A stretch of DNA of 64,000 bases from Enemella evansiae (GCA_017255395.1 JAFKDC010000011.1:117126-181125); one strand, 5' to 3'. Positions 1 through 8,840 are shown, numbered from the stretch's first letter. Notes: generated from the sequence alone by a model not told the origin. Program-made: numbers and translations.

Positions 1-547
1 GCCCGGCATCCTGAAGCGGCGGCCAAACGCGCATGTTGTGCTTCTGGGCGGGGACGACACCTCTTACGGGGCGCGTCCGCCGAAGGGGCAGACGTGGAAG
101 CAGATCTTCATCGACGAGGTGCGGGGCCGAATCCCCACGCCGCACTGGAACCGCGTGCATTTCCTGGGCCGCGTGCCCTACGAGCGGTTCCTCGCGATGA
201 TGCAGATCAGCACCGCGCATGTCTACCTGACCTATCCCTTCGTGCTGTCGTGGTCCCTGCTGGAGGCGATGAGCGCGGGCTGCGCGATCCTCGCCAGCGA
301 TACGGACCCGGTGCGCGAGGTCATGACAGAGGGTGAAACCGGCTGGATGGTCGATTTCTTCGACACCGAGGCCCTGACCGAGCGTCTGTGCGCGCTGCTT
401 GACGATTCAGAGGCGCGCGCAAGGCTTGGCCGAACGGCCCGCGCCTTCGCGCAGGAACACTACGACCTGCAGCGCCTCTGCCTGCCGAAGCACGTCGAGT
501 GGGTCATGAAACTGGCCGACATGCCCCCGCGCCCACCGCGCGACTGA
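1..547 (+). CDS. Glycosyltransferase family 4 (C-terminal part, cut by window edge)
   Basis: The open frame runs in from the left edge (codons in frame from base 2), so the N-terminal acceptor domain is missing. What remains is the C-terminal Rossmann domain of a GT-B glycosyltransferase: a strand reading HVVLLGGDD, then the GT4-type nucleotide-sugar region SWSLLEAMSAGCAILASD with the conserved Glu and Gly, followed by a VREVM-EGETGWMVDFFD segment and a terminal helix. It probably transfers a sugar in the cytoplasm during surface polysaccharide assembly; donor and acceptor cannot be read. A tandem hairpin follows 10 bases after the stop. Confidence 0.85.
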   Translation, partial: PGILKRRPNAHVVLLGGDDTSYGARPPKGQTWKQIFIDEVRGRIPTPHWNRVHFLGRVPYERFLAMMQISTAHVYLTYPFVLSWSLLEAMSAGCAILASDTDPVREVMTEGETGWMVDFFDTEALTERLCALLDDSEARARLGRTARAFAQEHYDLQRLCLPKHVEWVMKLADMPPRPPRD

Positions 548-557
548 TAAAGCGGGG

Positions 558-602
558 CGTTTTCCTGCAAGGAAAACGAAACGAATTCTTTCAAAGAATT
601 CG
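558..602. repeat. Tandem hairpin element A (two perfect stem-loops)
   Basis: There are two adjacent perfect inverted repeats, each with a 9-bp stem and a 3-base loop: 558-578 (arm CGTTTTCCT) and 582-602 (arm CGAATTCTT), three bases apart. They lie between two convergent genes and could act as a bidirectional terminator, but neither is followed by a T-run. The same architecture recurs near 22.0, 25.4, 33.1 and 41.95 kb. Confidence 0.8.
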
Positions 603-607
603 GCGCC

Positions 608-1108
608 TCAGATCCGGCTGTCCTGTGCGCGCAATTGGCGGGCGCGTGTCAGGATGGCATCCTCGATGGCGCGCACCGTCGCTTCCGGCGCGGGGCCGGA
701 ATTGGTCATCAGCGCAATGTTCAGAGAGCGTGCATCCAGCGCCGGGTCGCTGACGTAGATCGTCGCGCGATAGGCCCGGCCCCCGCCCGGAGGCGTGCCA
801 TAGCCGGTGGTGATGACTCCGGTGAAGGGATCGACCGACTGTACCGGCAGGAAATCGAGCGTCTCCAGCGAGGCATTCCAGATGTATTTGTTGACCGCGC
901 CGACCTGTCCGGCGTCGTCGCGCGGCCGGAAGAGATCCCAGATCGTGGAACGCGAGCGCGCGCGGCGGCCCTTCTCGAGGTCGAGTTCATCGAGGATCTG
1001 ATTGGCGCTCGGGGTCTCCACGGGCTGCCCAGCCCGGTTTCCGCAGCCCGCCGTCACCGCCAGCACCACCACCAGCGCCGTGCCGGTTACGAGTCGCGAA
1101 ATGCGCAT
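608..1108 (-). CDS. DUF3576 family lipoprotein
   Basis: This is a 166-residue protein with a lipoprotein signal at residues 1-22 (hydrophobic stretch, then lipobox VTAGC), so it should be lipidated and anchored in the envelope. The body (NQILDELDLEKGRR..., LETLDFLPVQSVDPFTGVI, RATIYVSDPALDA) matches the alphaproteobacterial DUF3576 family as I remember it; the function is unknown. The start at 1108 is chosen because GGGAGAGGGTGAC precedes it and the signal peptide begins there; the longer upstream open frame has no such support. It is divergent from the porin gene, leaving 269 bases between them. Confidence 0.8.
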   Translation of the reverse strand: MRISRLVTGTALVVVLAVTAGCGNRAGQPVETPSANQILDELDLEKGRRARSRSTIWDLFRPRDDAGQVGAVNKYIWNASLETLDFLPVQSVDPFTGVITTGYGTPPGGGRAYRATIYVSDPALDARSLNIALMTNSGPAPEATVRAIEDAILTRARQLRAQDSRI

Positions 1109-1377
1109 GTCACCCTCTCCCACCTCGGATCGTTCGGAACCCTGCATACAAGCGGGGCGCCATGGCGGCAAGAGACCATTGACCGCCGTATTCCCGCGGG
1201 AATCCCCGGTAAAAGCGCCGCCAGGCAAAGGCCTTGTGACAATTGCGCATCACTGATCCGGATGTTGAGGCACGGATTTTCGGACGGGTTGCAAAGGCGG
1301 GGCCGTGAAGCGCATAGAAACCGCATCAAGGTCGGAACACCGGCTTGGTACGTGCCTTTGAACACATGAGGGAAACA

Positions 1378-2370
1378 ATGAAAAACATCCTGTTTGCGAC
1401 CACCGCACTGGTTGCCGTCGCGGGTGCAGCAGCTGCCGAAGTGACCATCACCGGCTCCGCCGAGCTGGGCCTTGTCCAGAACGAAAACGGCTCCGGCGAC
1501 TTCTACACCGGTGACCTGTCCGAAACCCAGGTCTTCACCGACATCGACGTGACCTTCACGATGACCGGCGAAGCCGACAACGGCCTGACCTTCGGCGCCA
1601 CCATCGACCTGGACGAAGTCAACGACGAGTGCGGCCCCACCACCTGTGACGCCGACACCAACAACTCGTCGCGCCTGCCCGACGCCAACATGTTCCTGGC
1701 ATATGGCGCAGCTCGCCTGACCGTCGGTGACACCGACTCCGCGTTCGACGCACGCCTGACCGAAACCAACCTGGCCGGCGGCACCCTGAACGACGACGAA
1801 ACCGTGCACCCGGGCTGGAACGGCCACTCGTCCTTCGACGAGTTCTACGGTGGTCAGGAAATCCGCTTCGACTACACCTTCGACGCGTTCACCATGTCGG
1901 TCTCGACCTCGCCGGACAGCAGCAAGACGTTTGACCCGTCCTATGCAGTCGGTGTGTCCTACAACGCCGACCTGGCAGGTCTGAACCTGGCCCTGGGCCT
2001 GGGTTACATCCAGGTTGACGAAGCAGCGGCTGGCTACGACAGCGAGCTGGGTGTCAGCGTTGCAACCACCTTCGACAACGGCCTGCAGGCTGTGCTGAAC
2101 TACTCCAAAATGTCCGACGACTCGTCGGGCGGCCTGGATGACGGCAACCACTGGGGTGTCGGCGTTGCATACACCATGAACGCCCTGACCCTCGCCGCCA
2201 ACTACGGTGAGTACGACTTCGACGGTGGTGACTCCTCGGGTTACGGCCTGGTCGCCAACTACGACTTCGGCGGCGGTCTCGTCGGTCAGTTCGGCTACGG
2301 CGCTGGCGAATTCTCCGGCCCCGCAACCTACGAAGACACCTGGTCGCTGGGTCTGTCGATGTCCTTCTAA
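1378..2370 (+). CDS. Outer-membrane porin, Rhodobacter type
   Basis: This 330-residue protein has a clear signal peptide (residues 1-20, ending AGAAAA before EVTITGSAEL) and an acidic, Gly/Asp/Tyr-rich body with alternating beta-strand patterns. It ends in the C-terminal aromatic Phe (LGLSMSF) used for Bam recognition. It should form a trimeric 16-stranded diffusion channel in the outer membrane. The start at 1378 is preferred over in-frame upstream starts at 1345 and 1366 because GAGGGA lies a few bases upstream and the signal peptide begins there. A strong terminator follows, consistent with a highly expressed monocistronic gene. Confidence 0.92.
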   Translation: MKNILFATTALVAVAGAAAAEVTITGSAELGLVQNENGSGDFYTGDLSETQVFTDIDVTFTMTGEADNGLTFGATIDLDEVNDECGPTTCDADTNNSSRLPDANMFLAYGAARLTVGDTDSAFDARLTETNLAGGTLNDDETVHPGWNGHSSFDEFYGGQEIRFDYTFDAFTMSVSTSPDSSKTFDPSYAVGVSYNADLAGLNLALGLGYIQVDEAAAGYDSELGVSVATTFDNGLQAVLNYSKMSDDSSGGLDDGNHWGVGVAYTMNALTLAANYGEYDFDGGDSSGYGLVANYDFGGGLVGQFGYGAGEFSGPATYEDTWSLGLSMSF

Positions 2371-2395
2371 GGACATCAGCCATTCGGCTTAGGGA

Positions 2396-2428
2396 AGAGC
2401 GGGCGCTTGCGTCCGCTCTTTTCTTTTG
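2396..2428 (+). terminator. Rho-independent terminator of the porin gene
   Basis: A 10-bp stem (2396-2405 with 2410-2419, one G-T pair) closes a CTTG tetraloop and is followed by TTTTCTTTT. It lies 25 bases after the porin stop and is the clearest classical terminator in the window. Confidence 0.9.
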
Positions 2429-2460
2429 GTTCAACGGCCCGGCACTTGCCCGAGGCCGCC

Positions 2461-3921
2461 ATGACCCCCCAGGAAATCCGCGCAGCGTTTCAGAAGGCCC
2501 TGGCCTTCCTGCAATCCGGCCAGCCCGACCGGGCAGAGCCGCTGCTGACCACGCTGCTGGAAGCGACTCAGGGCGCCGCCGAGGTGCATTTCCACCTCTC
2601 GCGCGTGGCCGAGATGCGCGGCGAGACAGAGGCCCAGATCGCCGCCCTGACCGAAGCCCTGCACAAGAAGCCCGATGAGCCCGCCGTGCTGACGGCGGCA
2701 ATCACCGCGCACAGCCGTCGCGGCGACACGGCAGAGGTTGTCGCGCTTTACGACCGGCTCATCGCGCTGACCCCCAGGGACATCGGCCCCCGGGCGGACA
2801 AGGCGCTGTATCTTCAGAACACCGGCGATTTCGAGGGCGCCGAGAAGATCCTGCGCAGGCTGATCCGCCAGAACCCGCAGGCGCTGGAGCTTTACCGCAT
2901 GCTCTCGACCGTCACCAAGCTGCCCAGGGGCGATGCGCTGGTGCGGCAGATGCGCGCCTTCTGGCCCGACAAGCGGCTGAACGATCACGGGCGCATGCAT
3001 CTGGGCTTTGCCCTGGCCAAGGTGTCCGAGGATTCGGGTCAGACCGACAAGGTCTTTGCCTTCCTCCGCCCCGCCAACGCCGCGCAGGGGCGCCTTGCGC
3101 CCTTCGATGCCCCTGCCCGCGACGCGGAATGGCGGGCCTTCCGGGCGGCGCAGGACGCCCCCGACTACAGCAGCCCCGTTACCCCCCTGCCCCAGCGTCC
3201 CGTCTTCGTCACCGGCCTGCCACGGTCGGGCACCACGCTGGTGGAACAGATCATCGCCGCCCACAGCGGCGCCCGCGCGGGCGGAGAGATGGGGCACGCT
3301 CTGTCGCAGGCCGTCGCCGCCTTCGGCCCCGCCGCACGGGCGAAGCCGCTGGCCAGCCTCGGCGCGGAAGAGCTGGGCGCCTATGCAGAACGCTATACCC
3401 GCCTCGTGCGCCGCGACACCGGCAGCGCGCCCGGCGTCGTCACCGACAAGTCGATCCAGTCGCATCTGGTCTACGGCTACATCGCCCGCGCCATGCCAGA
3501 GGCGCGGCTGATCGTCGTCCACCGCGATCCGCGCGACATCGCGCTGTCGATCTACCGCAACCATTTCGCCCTTGGCACGCACCGTTACGCCACCGACCTC
3601 GCCGCCATCGCGGGCACCATCAAGCGATTCCGCGAGAACATCGACTGGTGGCGCCCGCGGCTTGGCGATCGCCTGTTCGAGATTCGCTACGAGGTTCTCG
3701 TCGGCGATCCCGAATCGCAGGCCCGTGCCCTGATCGCCGCCGCCGGGTTGAAGTGGGAGGACGCCTGTCTCGACTTCCACAAGGCCAGGGGCGCGGTGAA
3801 GACGCTGAGCCTGGCGCAGGTGCGCCAGCCTATTCATGCCGGACGCCGCGAGGCCTGGCGCAAGTACGAGGCCGACCTGGCCCCCTTCATCGCAGCATGG
3901 GGAGACGACCCTTGGGACTGA
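2461..3921 (+). CDS. TPR-repeat sulfotransferase
   Basis: This is a 486-residue protein with two parts. Residues 1 to about 200 are TPR-like helical pairs (for example ALAFLQSGQPDRAEPLLTTL and ALYLQNTGDFEGAEKILRRL). Residues from about 245 form a sulfotransferase domain with the PAPS 5'-phosphosulfate loop GLPRSGTTLVEQII (about 253) and the 3'-phosphate motif VHRDPRDIALSIYRNHF (about 354). It should transfer sulfate from PAPS to an unidentified protein, glycan or small molecule. The ATG at 2461 is the first after the porin terminator. Its end overlaps the following YggS gene by 10 bases, so the two are probably co-translated. Confidence 0.88.
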   Translation: MTPQEIRAAFQKALAFLQSGQPDRAEPLLTTLLEATQGAAEVHFHLSRVAEMRGETEAQIAALTEALHKKPDEPAVLTAAITAHSRRGDTAEVVALYDRLIALTPRDIGPRADKALYLQNTGDFEGAEKILRRLIRQNPQALELYRMLSTVTKLPRGDALVRQMRAFWPDKRLNDHGRMHLGFALAKVSEDSGQTDKVFAFLRPANAAQGRLAPFDAPARDAEWRAFRAAQDAPDYSSPVTPLPQRPVFVTGLPRSGTTLVEQIIAAHSGARAGGEMGHALSQAVAAFGPAARAKPLASLGAEELGAYAERYTRLVRRDTGSAPGVVTDKSIQSHLVYGYIARAMPEARLIVVHRDPRDIALSIYRNHFALGTHRYATDLAAIAGTIKRFRENIDWWRPRLGDRLFEIRYEVLVGDPESQARALIAAAGLKWEDACLDFHKARGAVKTLSLAQVRQPIHAGRREAWRKYEADLAPFIAAWGDDPWD

Positions 3922-4565
3922 CCGACATCCGCACCCGTATCGAAAAGGCCTGCAAGGAGGCGGACCGCGATCCGTCCGACGTGACGCTGGTGGCGATCAG
4001 CAAGGTCCAGCCGCTGGAGCGGGTCGAGGCGGTGCTGGCCGAGGGGCAGCGCGTCTTCGGCGAGAATCGCGTGCAGGAGGCGGCGGGCAAGTGGCCCGAT
4101 TTCAAGGCGCGCTTCGATGGCGTCGCGCTGCATCTGGTCGGTCCCCTGCAATCGAACAAGGCCCGTCAGGCGATGGAGCTGTTCGACGTGATCCACTCGG
4201 TCGACCGGCCCAAGCTGGCGCAGGCCATCGCGCGACTCGCACAGGAACTGGGCAGCTGCCCCGACCTCTTCATTCAGGTGAACACCGGCGAAGAGGATCA
4301 GAAGGCCGGTATCCTGCCCGCCGAGGCGGATGATTTCATCGCAGAATGCCGCGGGCTCGATCTGCCGGTCAGGGGGCTGATGTGCATTCCCCCGGTCGAA
4401 GAGACGCCCTCGCTGCACTTTGCCCTGCTGGGCAAGATCGCCGCGCGCAACGGGCTGGAGGGCCTGTCGATGGGGATGAGCGGCGATTTCGAAGAGGCCA
4501 TCGCGCTGGGGGCGACCCATGTGCGCGTCGGCTCCGCCATCTTCGGAGAGCGCGTGAAGACCTGA
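3912..4565 (+). CDS. YggS/PROSC family PLP-binding protein
   Basis: This 217-residue single-domain fold-III PLP protein takes part in pyridoxal-phosphate homeostasis; members bind PLP but have no firmly known catalytic reaction. The family pattern is plain: VAISKVQP with the PLP lysine K31, FGENRVQEA, HLVGPLQSNKA, IQVNTGEEDQKAG, LSMGMSGDFEEAI and VRVGSAIFGER. The start is a TTG at 3912 preceded by GGGGAG, inside the end of the sulfotransferase gene. This gives the usual family N-terminus MGLTDIRTRI, which a longer frame would not. Confidence 0.9.
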   Translation: MGLTDIRTRIEKACKEADRDPSDVTLVAISKVQPLERVEAVLAEGQRVFGENRVQEAAGKWPDFKARFDGVALHLVGPLQSNKARQAMELFDVIHSVDRPKLAQAIARLAQELGSCPDLFIQVNTGEEDQKAGILPAEADDFIAECRGLDLPVRGLMCIPPVEETPSLHFALLGKIAARNGLEGLSMGMSGDFEEAIALGATHVRVGSAIFGERVKT

Positions 4566-4607
4566 AGGCGCCTTGCGGCCCGTGCCCGTCCAAGCTAATC
4601 CGCTGCC

Positions 4608-5540
4608 ATGCGCATCGTTCGAGACTATCAGTACGTCAGGCCCGAGGATCGGGGCGCCAGCGTCGCCATCGGCAACTTCGACGGCGTGCACCTCGGCCAT
4701 CAGGCGGTCATCGACCTTGCCCGCAACGCGGCCCCCGCCGCCCCGCTGGGCGTGCTGACCTTCGAGCCGCACCCGCGCGAATATTTCGCCCCCGAGGCCC
4801 CCGCCTTCCGCCTGATGAGCGCCGAGGCCCGCGCCGCGCGCCTTGAAAAGCTGGGCGTCGAGCACCTGTATCAGCTGAACTTCAACACCGCGCTGGCCTC
4901 TCTGACGCCGCGCGAGTTTGCCGCCAATGTCATTCGCGACGGCCTTGGGCTGGTGCATGTGGTCGTGGGCGCCGACTTCTGTTTCGGCAAGGGCCGCGCC
5001 GGGACCGTGGCGGACCTTCAGGCCTTCGGCGAAGAGATGGGGTTCGGCGTGACCGTGGCGGACTTGCTGGAGACCGGCGGGCAAGAGGTCTCTTCGACCG
5101 CGATCCGCGAGGCACTGTCTGCCGGACGCCCCTGCGACGCCGCCCTGCAACTGGGCCACTGGCACCGCATCGACGGGCAAGTGATCGGCGGCGAACAACG
5201 CGGGCGCGTGCTGGGCTATCCCACCGCGAACATGTCCATCGACGGGCTGCACCCGCCGAAGCTGGGCGTCTACGCGGTGCTGGTCGAGGTTCGCGACGGC
5301 CCGCACAAGGGCAGCTACCACGGCGCCGCCTCGATCGGCGTGCGGCCCATGTTCGGCGAGAACACCGCGAATATCGAGACGTTCCTCTTCGATTTCACCG
5401 GCGACCTCTACGGCGCGACCCTCTCGGTTGGGCTGGTGGACTACCTGCGGCCCGAAGAGAAGTTCGACAGCCTCGACGCGCTGATCGTCCAGATGGATGC
5501 CGATTGCACCCGCGCCCGAGAGATCCTGTCGGCGCTCTGA
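4608..5540 (+). CDS. ribF: Bifunctional riboflavin kinase / FAD synthetase
   Basis: A 310-residue protein that phosphorylates riboflavin to FMN and adenylylates FMN to FAD in the cytoplasm. The N-terminal nucleotidyltransferase half shows GNFDGVHLGHQAVI (about 22-35), FEPHPREYF and the SSTAIREAL motif. The C-terminal kinase half (from about 186) shows RGRVLGYPTANM, YHGAASIGVRPMF and ETFLFDFTGDLYG. The length is normal for the family. It lies 42 bases after the YggS gene on the same strand. Confidence 0.95.
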   Translation: MRIVRDYQYVRPEDRGASVAIGNFDGVHLGHQAVIDLARNAAPAAPLGVLTFEPHPREYFAPEAPAFRLMSAEARAARLEKLGVEHLYQLNFNTALASLTPREFAANVIRDGLGLVHVVVGADFCFGKGRAGTVADLQAFGEEMGFGVTVADLLETGGQEVSSTAIREALSAGRPCDAALQLGHWHRIDGQVIGGEQRGRVLGYPTANMSIDGLHPPKLGVYAVLVEVRDGPHKGSYHGAASIGVRPMFGENTANIETFLFDFTGDLYGATLSVGLVDYLRPEEKFDSLDALIVQMDADCTRAREILSAL

Positions 5541-5752
5541 ATCCGTCCCGGTCGCCTTTCCCCGGCAAGGGCTGCCTCTTCACCGGAACGCTTCCCCCGT
5601 GCGGGCCTTCAGATTGCGCCGCGCGTTGCCAGAGAAACGCTGCACCCTGATGACCGGCCCGGCCCGCCCGCGCCGCCCGGTCCCCGCCCCTCTCGATGCT
5701 CTGATCGTGCCACGCATTGTCCTTCGGGCGCGGCTTCGCTAAGGCTCGGGGC

Positions 5753-6229
5753 ATGAGTTCCGACCCCATCCCCCGCGACGGTCTCGCCCCCCGCTTCTGG
5801 GAAAAGAAGCCCCTGACGAAGATGTCGCACCCGGAATGGGAGGCGCTCTGCGACGGCTGCGGCAAGTGCTGCCTGAACAAGCTGGAGGACGAGGAGACCG
5901 GCGAAGTCGCCCTGACCCGCGTCGCCTGCCGGCTGTTCGACGACACCACCTGCCGCTGCGCGCAATACCCGATCCGTCACCAGTTCGTGCCCGAATGCAT
6001 CGTGCTGAAGCCCTCGAACATCGCCGACAACCTCTACTGGATGCCCGAGACCTGCGCCTACAAACGGCTCTGGACCGGGCAGAGCCTGCCCGGCTGGCAC
6101 CCGCTTCTGACCGGGCGTCAGGACAGCGTCCACGAGGCGGGCGTGTCCATGCTGCACCGCACGGTGGCGGAATTCGAGGTCGACGATGACGACTGGGAAG
6201 ATCACATCATAGAGGAGCCCACGGGATGA
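5753..6229 (+). CDS. YcgN/UPF0260 family cysteine-cluster protein
   Basis: This 158-residue protein has a Cys-rich core: LCDGCGKCCLNK near the N-terminus, then CRLFDDTTCRCAQYPIRH, VPEC and ETCAY. The spacing is that of the CxxCxxxCC zinc/iron-binding family (UPF0260, YcgN). The biochemical role is unknown. The ATG at 5753 gives MSSDPIPRDGLAPRFWEKKPL, close to the family N-terminus; frames further upstream are low-complexity. Its stop overlaps the next start by 4 bases (ATGA), so it is translationally coupled to the threonine aldolase gene. Confidence 0.85.
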   Translation: MSSDPIPRDGLAPRFWEKKPLTKMSHPEWEALCDGCGKCCLNKLEDEETGEVALTRVACRLFDDTTCRCAQYPIRHQFVPECIVLKPSNIADNLYWMPETCAYKRLWTGQSLPGWHPLLTGRQDSVHEAGVSMLHRTVAEFEVDDDDWEDHIIEEPTG

Positions 6230-7266
6230 GCCTGTCCTTCGCATCCGACAATTGCGCCCCGGTGCCGCAACAGATCCTCGACGCGGTCGCCCGCGTGAAC
6301 AGCGGCGCCATGCCCAGCTATGGGGCCGACCCCGAGACCGCCGCTGTCGAGGCGCGCTTTCGCGAGATCTTCGGCTGGCCCGGGGCGCGGGTCTTCCTCG
6401 TGGCCTCCGGCACGGCGGCCAATGCGCTGGCGCTCTCGGTGCTCTGCCCGCCCTACGGCACGGTCTTCTGCTCCGAGGTGGCGCATGTGCACGAGGACGA
6501 ATGCAACGCGCCCGAGTTCTACACCGGCGGCGCGCGGCTGACACTGGTGCGCGGCGGCGACATGATGACGCCCGAAGCCCTGCGGACCGCTTTGGCCGCC
6601 GAGGGCAACCGCGGCGTTCATGGGCCGAAGCGCGCGGCGGTCTCCGTGACCAACGTGACCGAGATGGGCAACGTCTACACGCTGGACGAACTGTCGGCGC
6701 TTGGCGCGGTGGCGCGCGAGCATGGCCTGCCGGTGCATCTGGACGGCGCGCGCCTGGCCATGGCCTGCGCAAAGCTGAGCTGCACCCCCAAGGCCATGGC
6801 AGAGGCACTGGGGGCCGAGGTGGTCGTCTTCGGCGGCACGAAGGTGGGCGCCATGGATGTCGAGGCGGTAGTGCTGCGCGACGGCAGCCGTGCCGACGAG
6901 ATGGCCTATCGGATCAAGCGCGGCGGGCATCTCTATTCCAAGGGCCGCTACATGGCCGCGCAGATGGCCGCGCTGCTGGAGGACGACCTGTGGCGCGTCC
7001 TCGCCACCCACGCCAACGCACGCTGCGACAGGCTGCGCGCCGGGATCGAGGATCTGGGCGTCGAGGTGATCAACCCGACCCATGCCAATATGTTGTTCAT
7101 CCGCCTGCCGGTGCGCGTGCACGAAGCGCTGAAGGCGCGCGGCGTGGTGCATTTCTTCGACAGCGGCGCGCCCGGGGACGTGGTGGCCGGGCGGCTGGTC
7201 TGCGACTGGTCAACGTCTGAGGAGCAGATCGCGGGGTTTCTGGACGCCCTGCGGATCGCTCTCTAG
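6226..7266 (+). CDS. ltaE: Low-specificity threonine aldolase (PLP enzyme)
   Basis: This 346-residue fold-type I PLP enzyme is of the threonine aldolase / beta-eliminating lyase family, which cleaves threonine or allo-threonine to glycine and acetaldehyde. The N-terminal SFASDNCAPVP, the LVASGTAANALAL cofactor loop, HLDGARLAMA and the PLP-lysine motif FGGTKVGAM (K206) are visible. It begins inside the stop of the YcgN-type gene (ATGA). Substrate preference cannot be read from the sequence. Confidence 0.88.
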   Translation: MSLSFASDNCAPVPQQILDAVARVNSGAMPSYGADPETAAVEARFREIFGWPGARVFLVASGTAANALALSVLCPPYGTVFCSEVAHVHEDECNAPEFYTGGARLTLVRGGDMMTPEALRTALAAEGNRGVHGPKRAAVSVTNVTEMGNVYTLDELSALGAVAREHGLPVHLDGARLAMACAKLSCTPKAMAEALGAEVVVFGGTKVGAMDVEAVVLRDGSRADEMAYRIKRGGHLYSKGRYMAAQMAALLEDDLWRVLATHANARCDRLRAGIEDLGVEVINPTHANMLFIRLPVRVHEALKARGVVHFFDSGAPGDVVAGRLVCDWSTSEEQIAGFLDALRIAL

Positions 7267-7340
7267 CCGGTTCCTGCGGTTTTCGCCTGCCTGTGGCAGA
7301 CGACCGGCTGGGGGCTTTGCCCCCGCTCGCTGCGGTCGCC

Positions 7341-7411
7341 CTCCAAGGTATCTGGAGACCAAAGAAGAGCGGGCGCGGGGCCCCTCTCTGGTTTCGAAAT
7401 ACCTCGGAGAG
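7341..7411. repeat. Two inverted copies of the AAATACC intergenic repeat
   Basis: 7341-7369 read on the minus strand (CTCTTCTTTGGTCTCCAG then ATACCTTGG) and 7384-7411 on the plus strand (CTCTCTGGTTTCGAAATACC then TCGGAGAG) are two copies of the same dispersed element facing each other. They lie between the convergent ltaE and hspQ genes. Confidence 0.6.
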
Positions 7412-7542
7412 CACGAGAGGCACAGCCTCTCGTACGAACGCCTGTCGACCGTTCCCGCGCCGCTGGCGGACCGGTTCGAATGTCTTCTTGACCGCGATCA
7501 TGCCAGCCTGCCCTGTTCGGGCCGGGGCGAGTCGGGGCCGGC

Positions 7543-7869
7543 TCAGTTCATCTGGAAGTGAAGCGCGTAGCTGCCGTCCTCGAAGGCGCCGAACAGGTCG
7601 GGTATGTCCGGGTGATCCACCGGTTCGCCGGAATAATCCGCCACGAGGTTCTGCTCGGACACATAGGCCACGTAGAAGCTCTGCTCGTTTTCCGCCAGCA
7701 GATGGTAGAAGGGCTGGTCCTTGATCGGGCGGCTGTCCTCGGGGATCGCCTCGTACCATTCCTCGGTGTTGTTGAATTCCGGATCCACGTCGAAGACCAC
7801 CCCCCGGAAGGGGTGTTTGCGGTGCCGGACAACCTGGCCCAGATGATATTTTGCGCGCGTACGAAGCAT
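7543..7869 (-). CDS. hspQ: Heat shock protein HspQ
   Basis: This 108-residue protein of the HspQ (YccV) family binds hemimethylated DNA in E. coli and acts as a specificity factor for the Lon protease. Conserved stretches are KYHLGQVVRHRKHPFRGVVFDVDPEF, EEWYEAIPEDSRPIKDQPFYHLL and VSEQNLVADYSGEPVDHP. The ATG at 7869 follows AAGGGAAAGTAC. A large palindrome sits directly upstream of that ribosome-binding site (see 7882-7917), which fits special control. Confidence 0.92.
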   Translation of the reverse strand: MLRTRAKYHLGQVVRHRKHPFRGVVFDVDPEFNNTEEWYEAIPEDSRPIKDQPFYHLLAENEQSFYVAYVSEQNLVADYSGEPVDHPDIPDLFGAFEDGSYALHFQMN

Positions 7870-7881
7870 GTACTTTCCCTT

Positions 7882-7917
7882 TTACAGTCCCGATCTTACC
7901 GTCGATCGGGGCTGTAA
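7882..7917. promoter_or_regulatory. Palindrome abutting the hspQ ribosome-binding site
   Basis: Two 14-base arms (7882-7895 and 7904-7917) pair completely except for one T-G position around an 8-base centre. On the hspQ strand the 3' arm ends exactly where the AAGGGAAA ribosome-binding site begins, 12 bases before ATG. It could be a repressor operator or a 5'-UTR hairpin; the sequence alone does not decide. Confidence 0.55.
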
Positions 7918-8111
7918 GTCCAACTTTTGCCCTATTTTCGCCGGAAACACTCTGTGAAGCGCTTTCCAACAGTGCTTTCGGCGTTTGTGTCGCAGGGCGG
8001 CCCGACCGTCAATGCGGGTTTCCGCCTGCCCCGGAAATGTGATTTCCACATGGCGCGGGATCGGTTAAAATAGTCGGAAAGATATAACAAAACAACAGAC
8101 GCGAGAGGCAT

Positions 8112-8708
8112 ATGAGCAGACTCCTTCGCGCCATGGCGATCCTATTTCTGGCCGGTTCCTGCGGGGGCGGCGGCGGAGGCTCTGGCACGTCACCAGACAA
8201 CCTCGACAACGCCTGTTCGATCCTGCAGCAGCGTCCCGGATACTACCGGGCGTTCCGCGGAACCGAACGCAAGTGGGGCGTCCCGGTGCATGTGCAGATG
8301 GCCACCATCTACCAGGAAAGCAAATTCATCAGCGACGCGCGCACCCCCCTGCGCTTCTCGCTTGGCGTGATTCCGCAGGGCCGGCAAAGCTCGGCCTTCG
8401 GCTACAGTCAGGCGCTCGACGGGACCTGGAAGGAATACCTCGCCTCCGAGGGCCAGCGCCGGGCGCGGCGGGACAACATCCGGGACGCGACCGATTTCAT
8501 GGGCTGGTACATGGCGCAGTCGAACCGTGAGCTTGGCATCCCGATGGCGGACGCGCGCAATCACTACCTCGCCTATCACGAGGGGCGGACGGGCTTCCGG
8601 CGCGGCAGCTACAATTCCAAGGCATGGCTCCTGCGCGTATCCTCGGAAGTCGGCAACCGCGCGCTGGTTTACGAGCAGCAGTTGAAAAGCTGTCGGCACG
8701 CGCGCTGA
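8112..8708 (+). CDS. Transglycosylase-like (SLT-fold) lipoprotein
   Basis: A 198-residue protein starts with a lipoprotein signal (AILFLAGSC, then a glycine run) and carries a lysozyme-like domain: KWGVPVHVQMATIYQESKF has the catalytic-Glu context of soluble lytic transglycosylases, followed by AFGYSQALDGTWKEY and HYLAYHEGRTGFRRGSY. It probably cleaves peptidoglycan in the periplasm from a membrane anchor. GCGAGAGGC precedes the ATG. It is divergent from hspQ, and the intergenic DNA is AT-rich near 8060-8095 (TATAAC near 8091), a likely promoter. Confidence 0.82.
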   Translation: MSRLLRAMAILFLAGSCGGGGGGSGTSPDNLDNACSILQQRPGYYRAFRGTERKWGVPVHVQMATIYQESKFISDARTPLRFSLGVIPQGRQSSAFGYSQALDGTWKEYLASEGQRRARRDNIRDATDFMGWYMAQSNRELGIPMADARNHYLAYHEGRTGFRRGSYNSKAWLLRVSSEVGNRALVYEQQLKSCRHAR

Positions 8709-8840
8709 GGCGCTGTGCTGTCGATTGCGAGCGGGGGGCCTTAGCCCCTCTCTTCGTCTTTGGCGGCCTCAGGAACCGCCTGCCTAGCCCTATGGGCGTC
8801 TCCAGAACCTCGGCCCAGCCGGGTCTGCCCGAGCCTGCCA

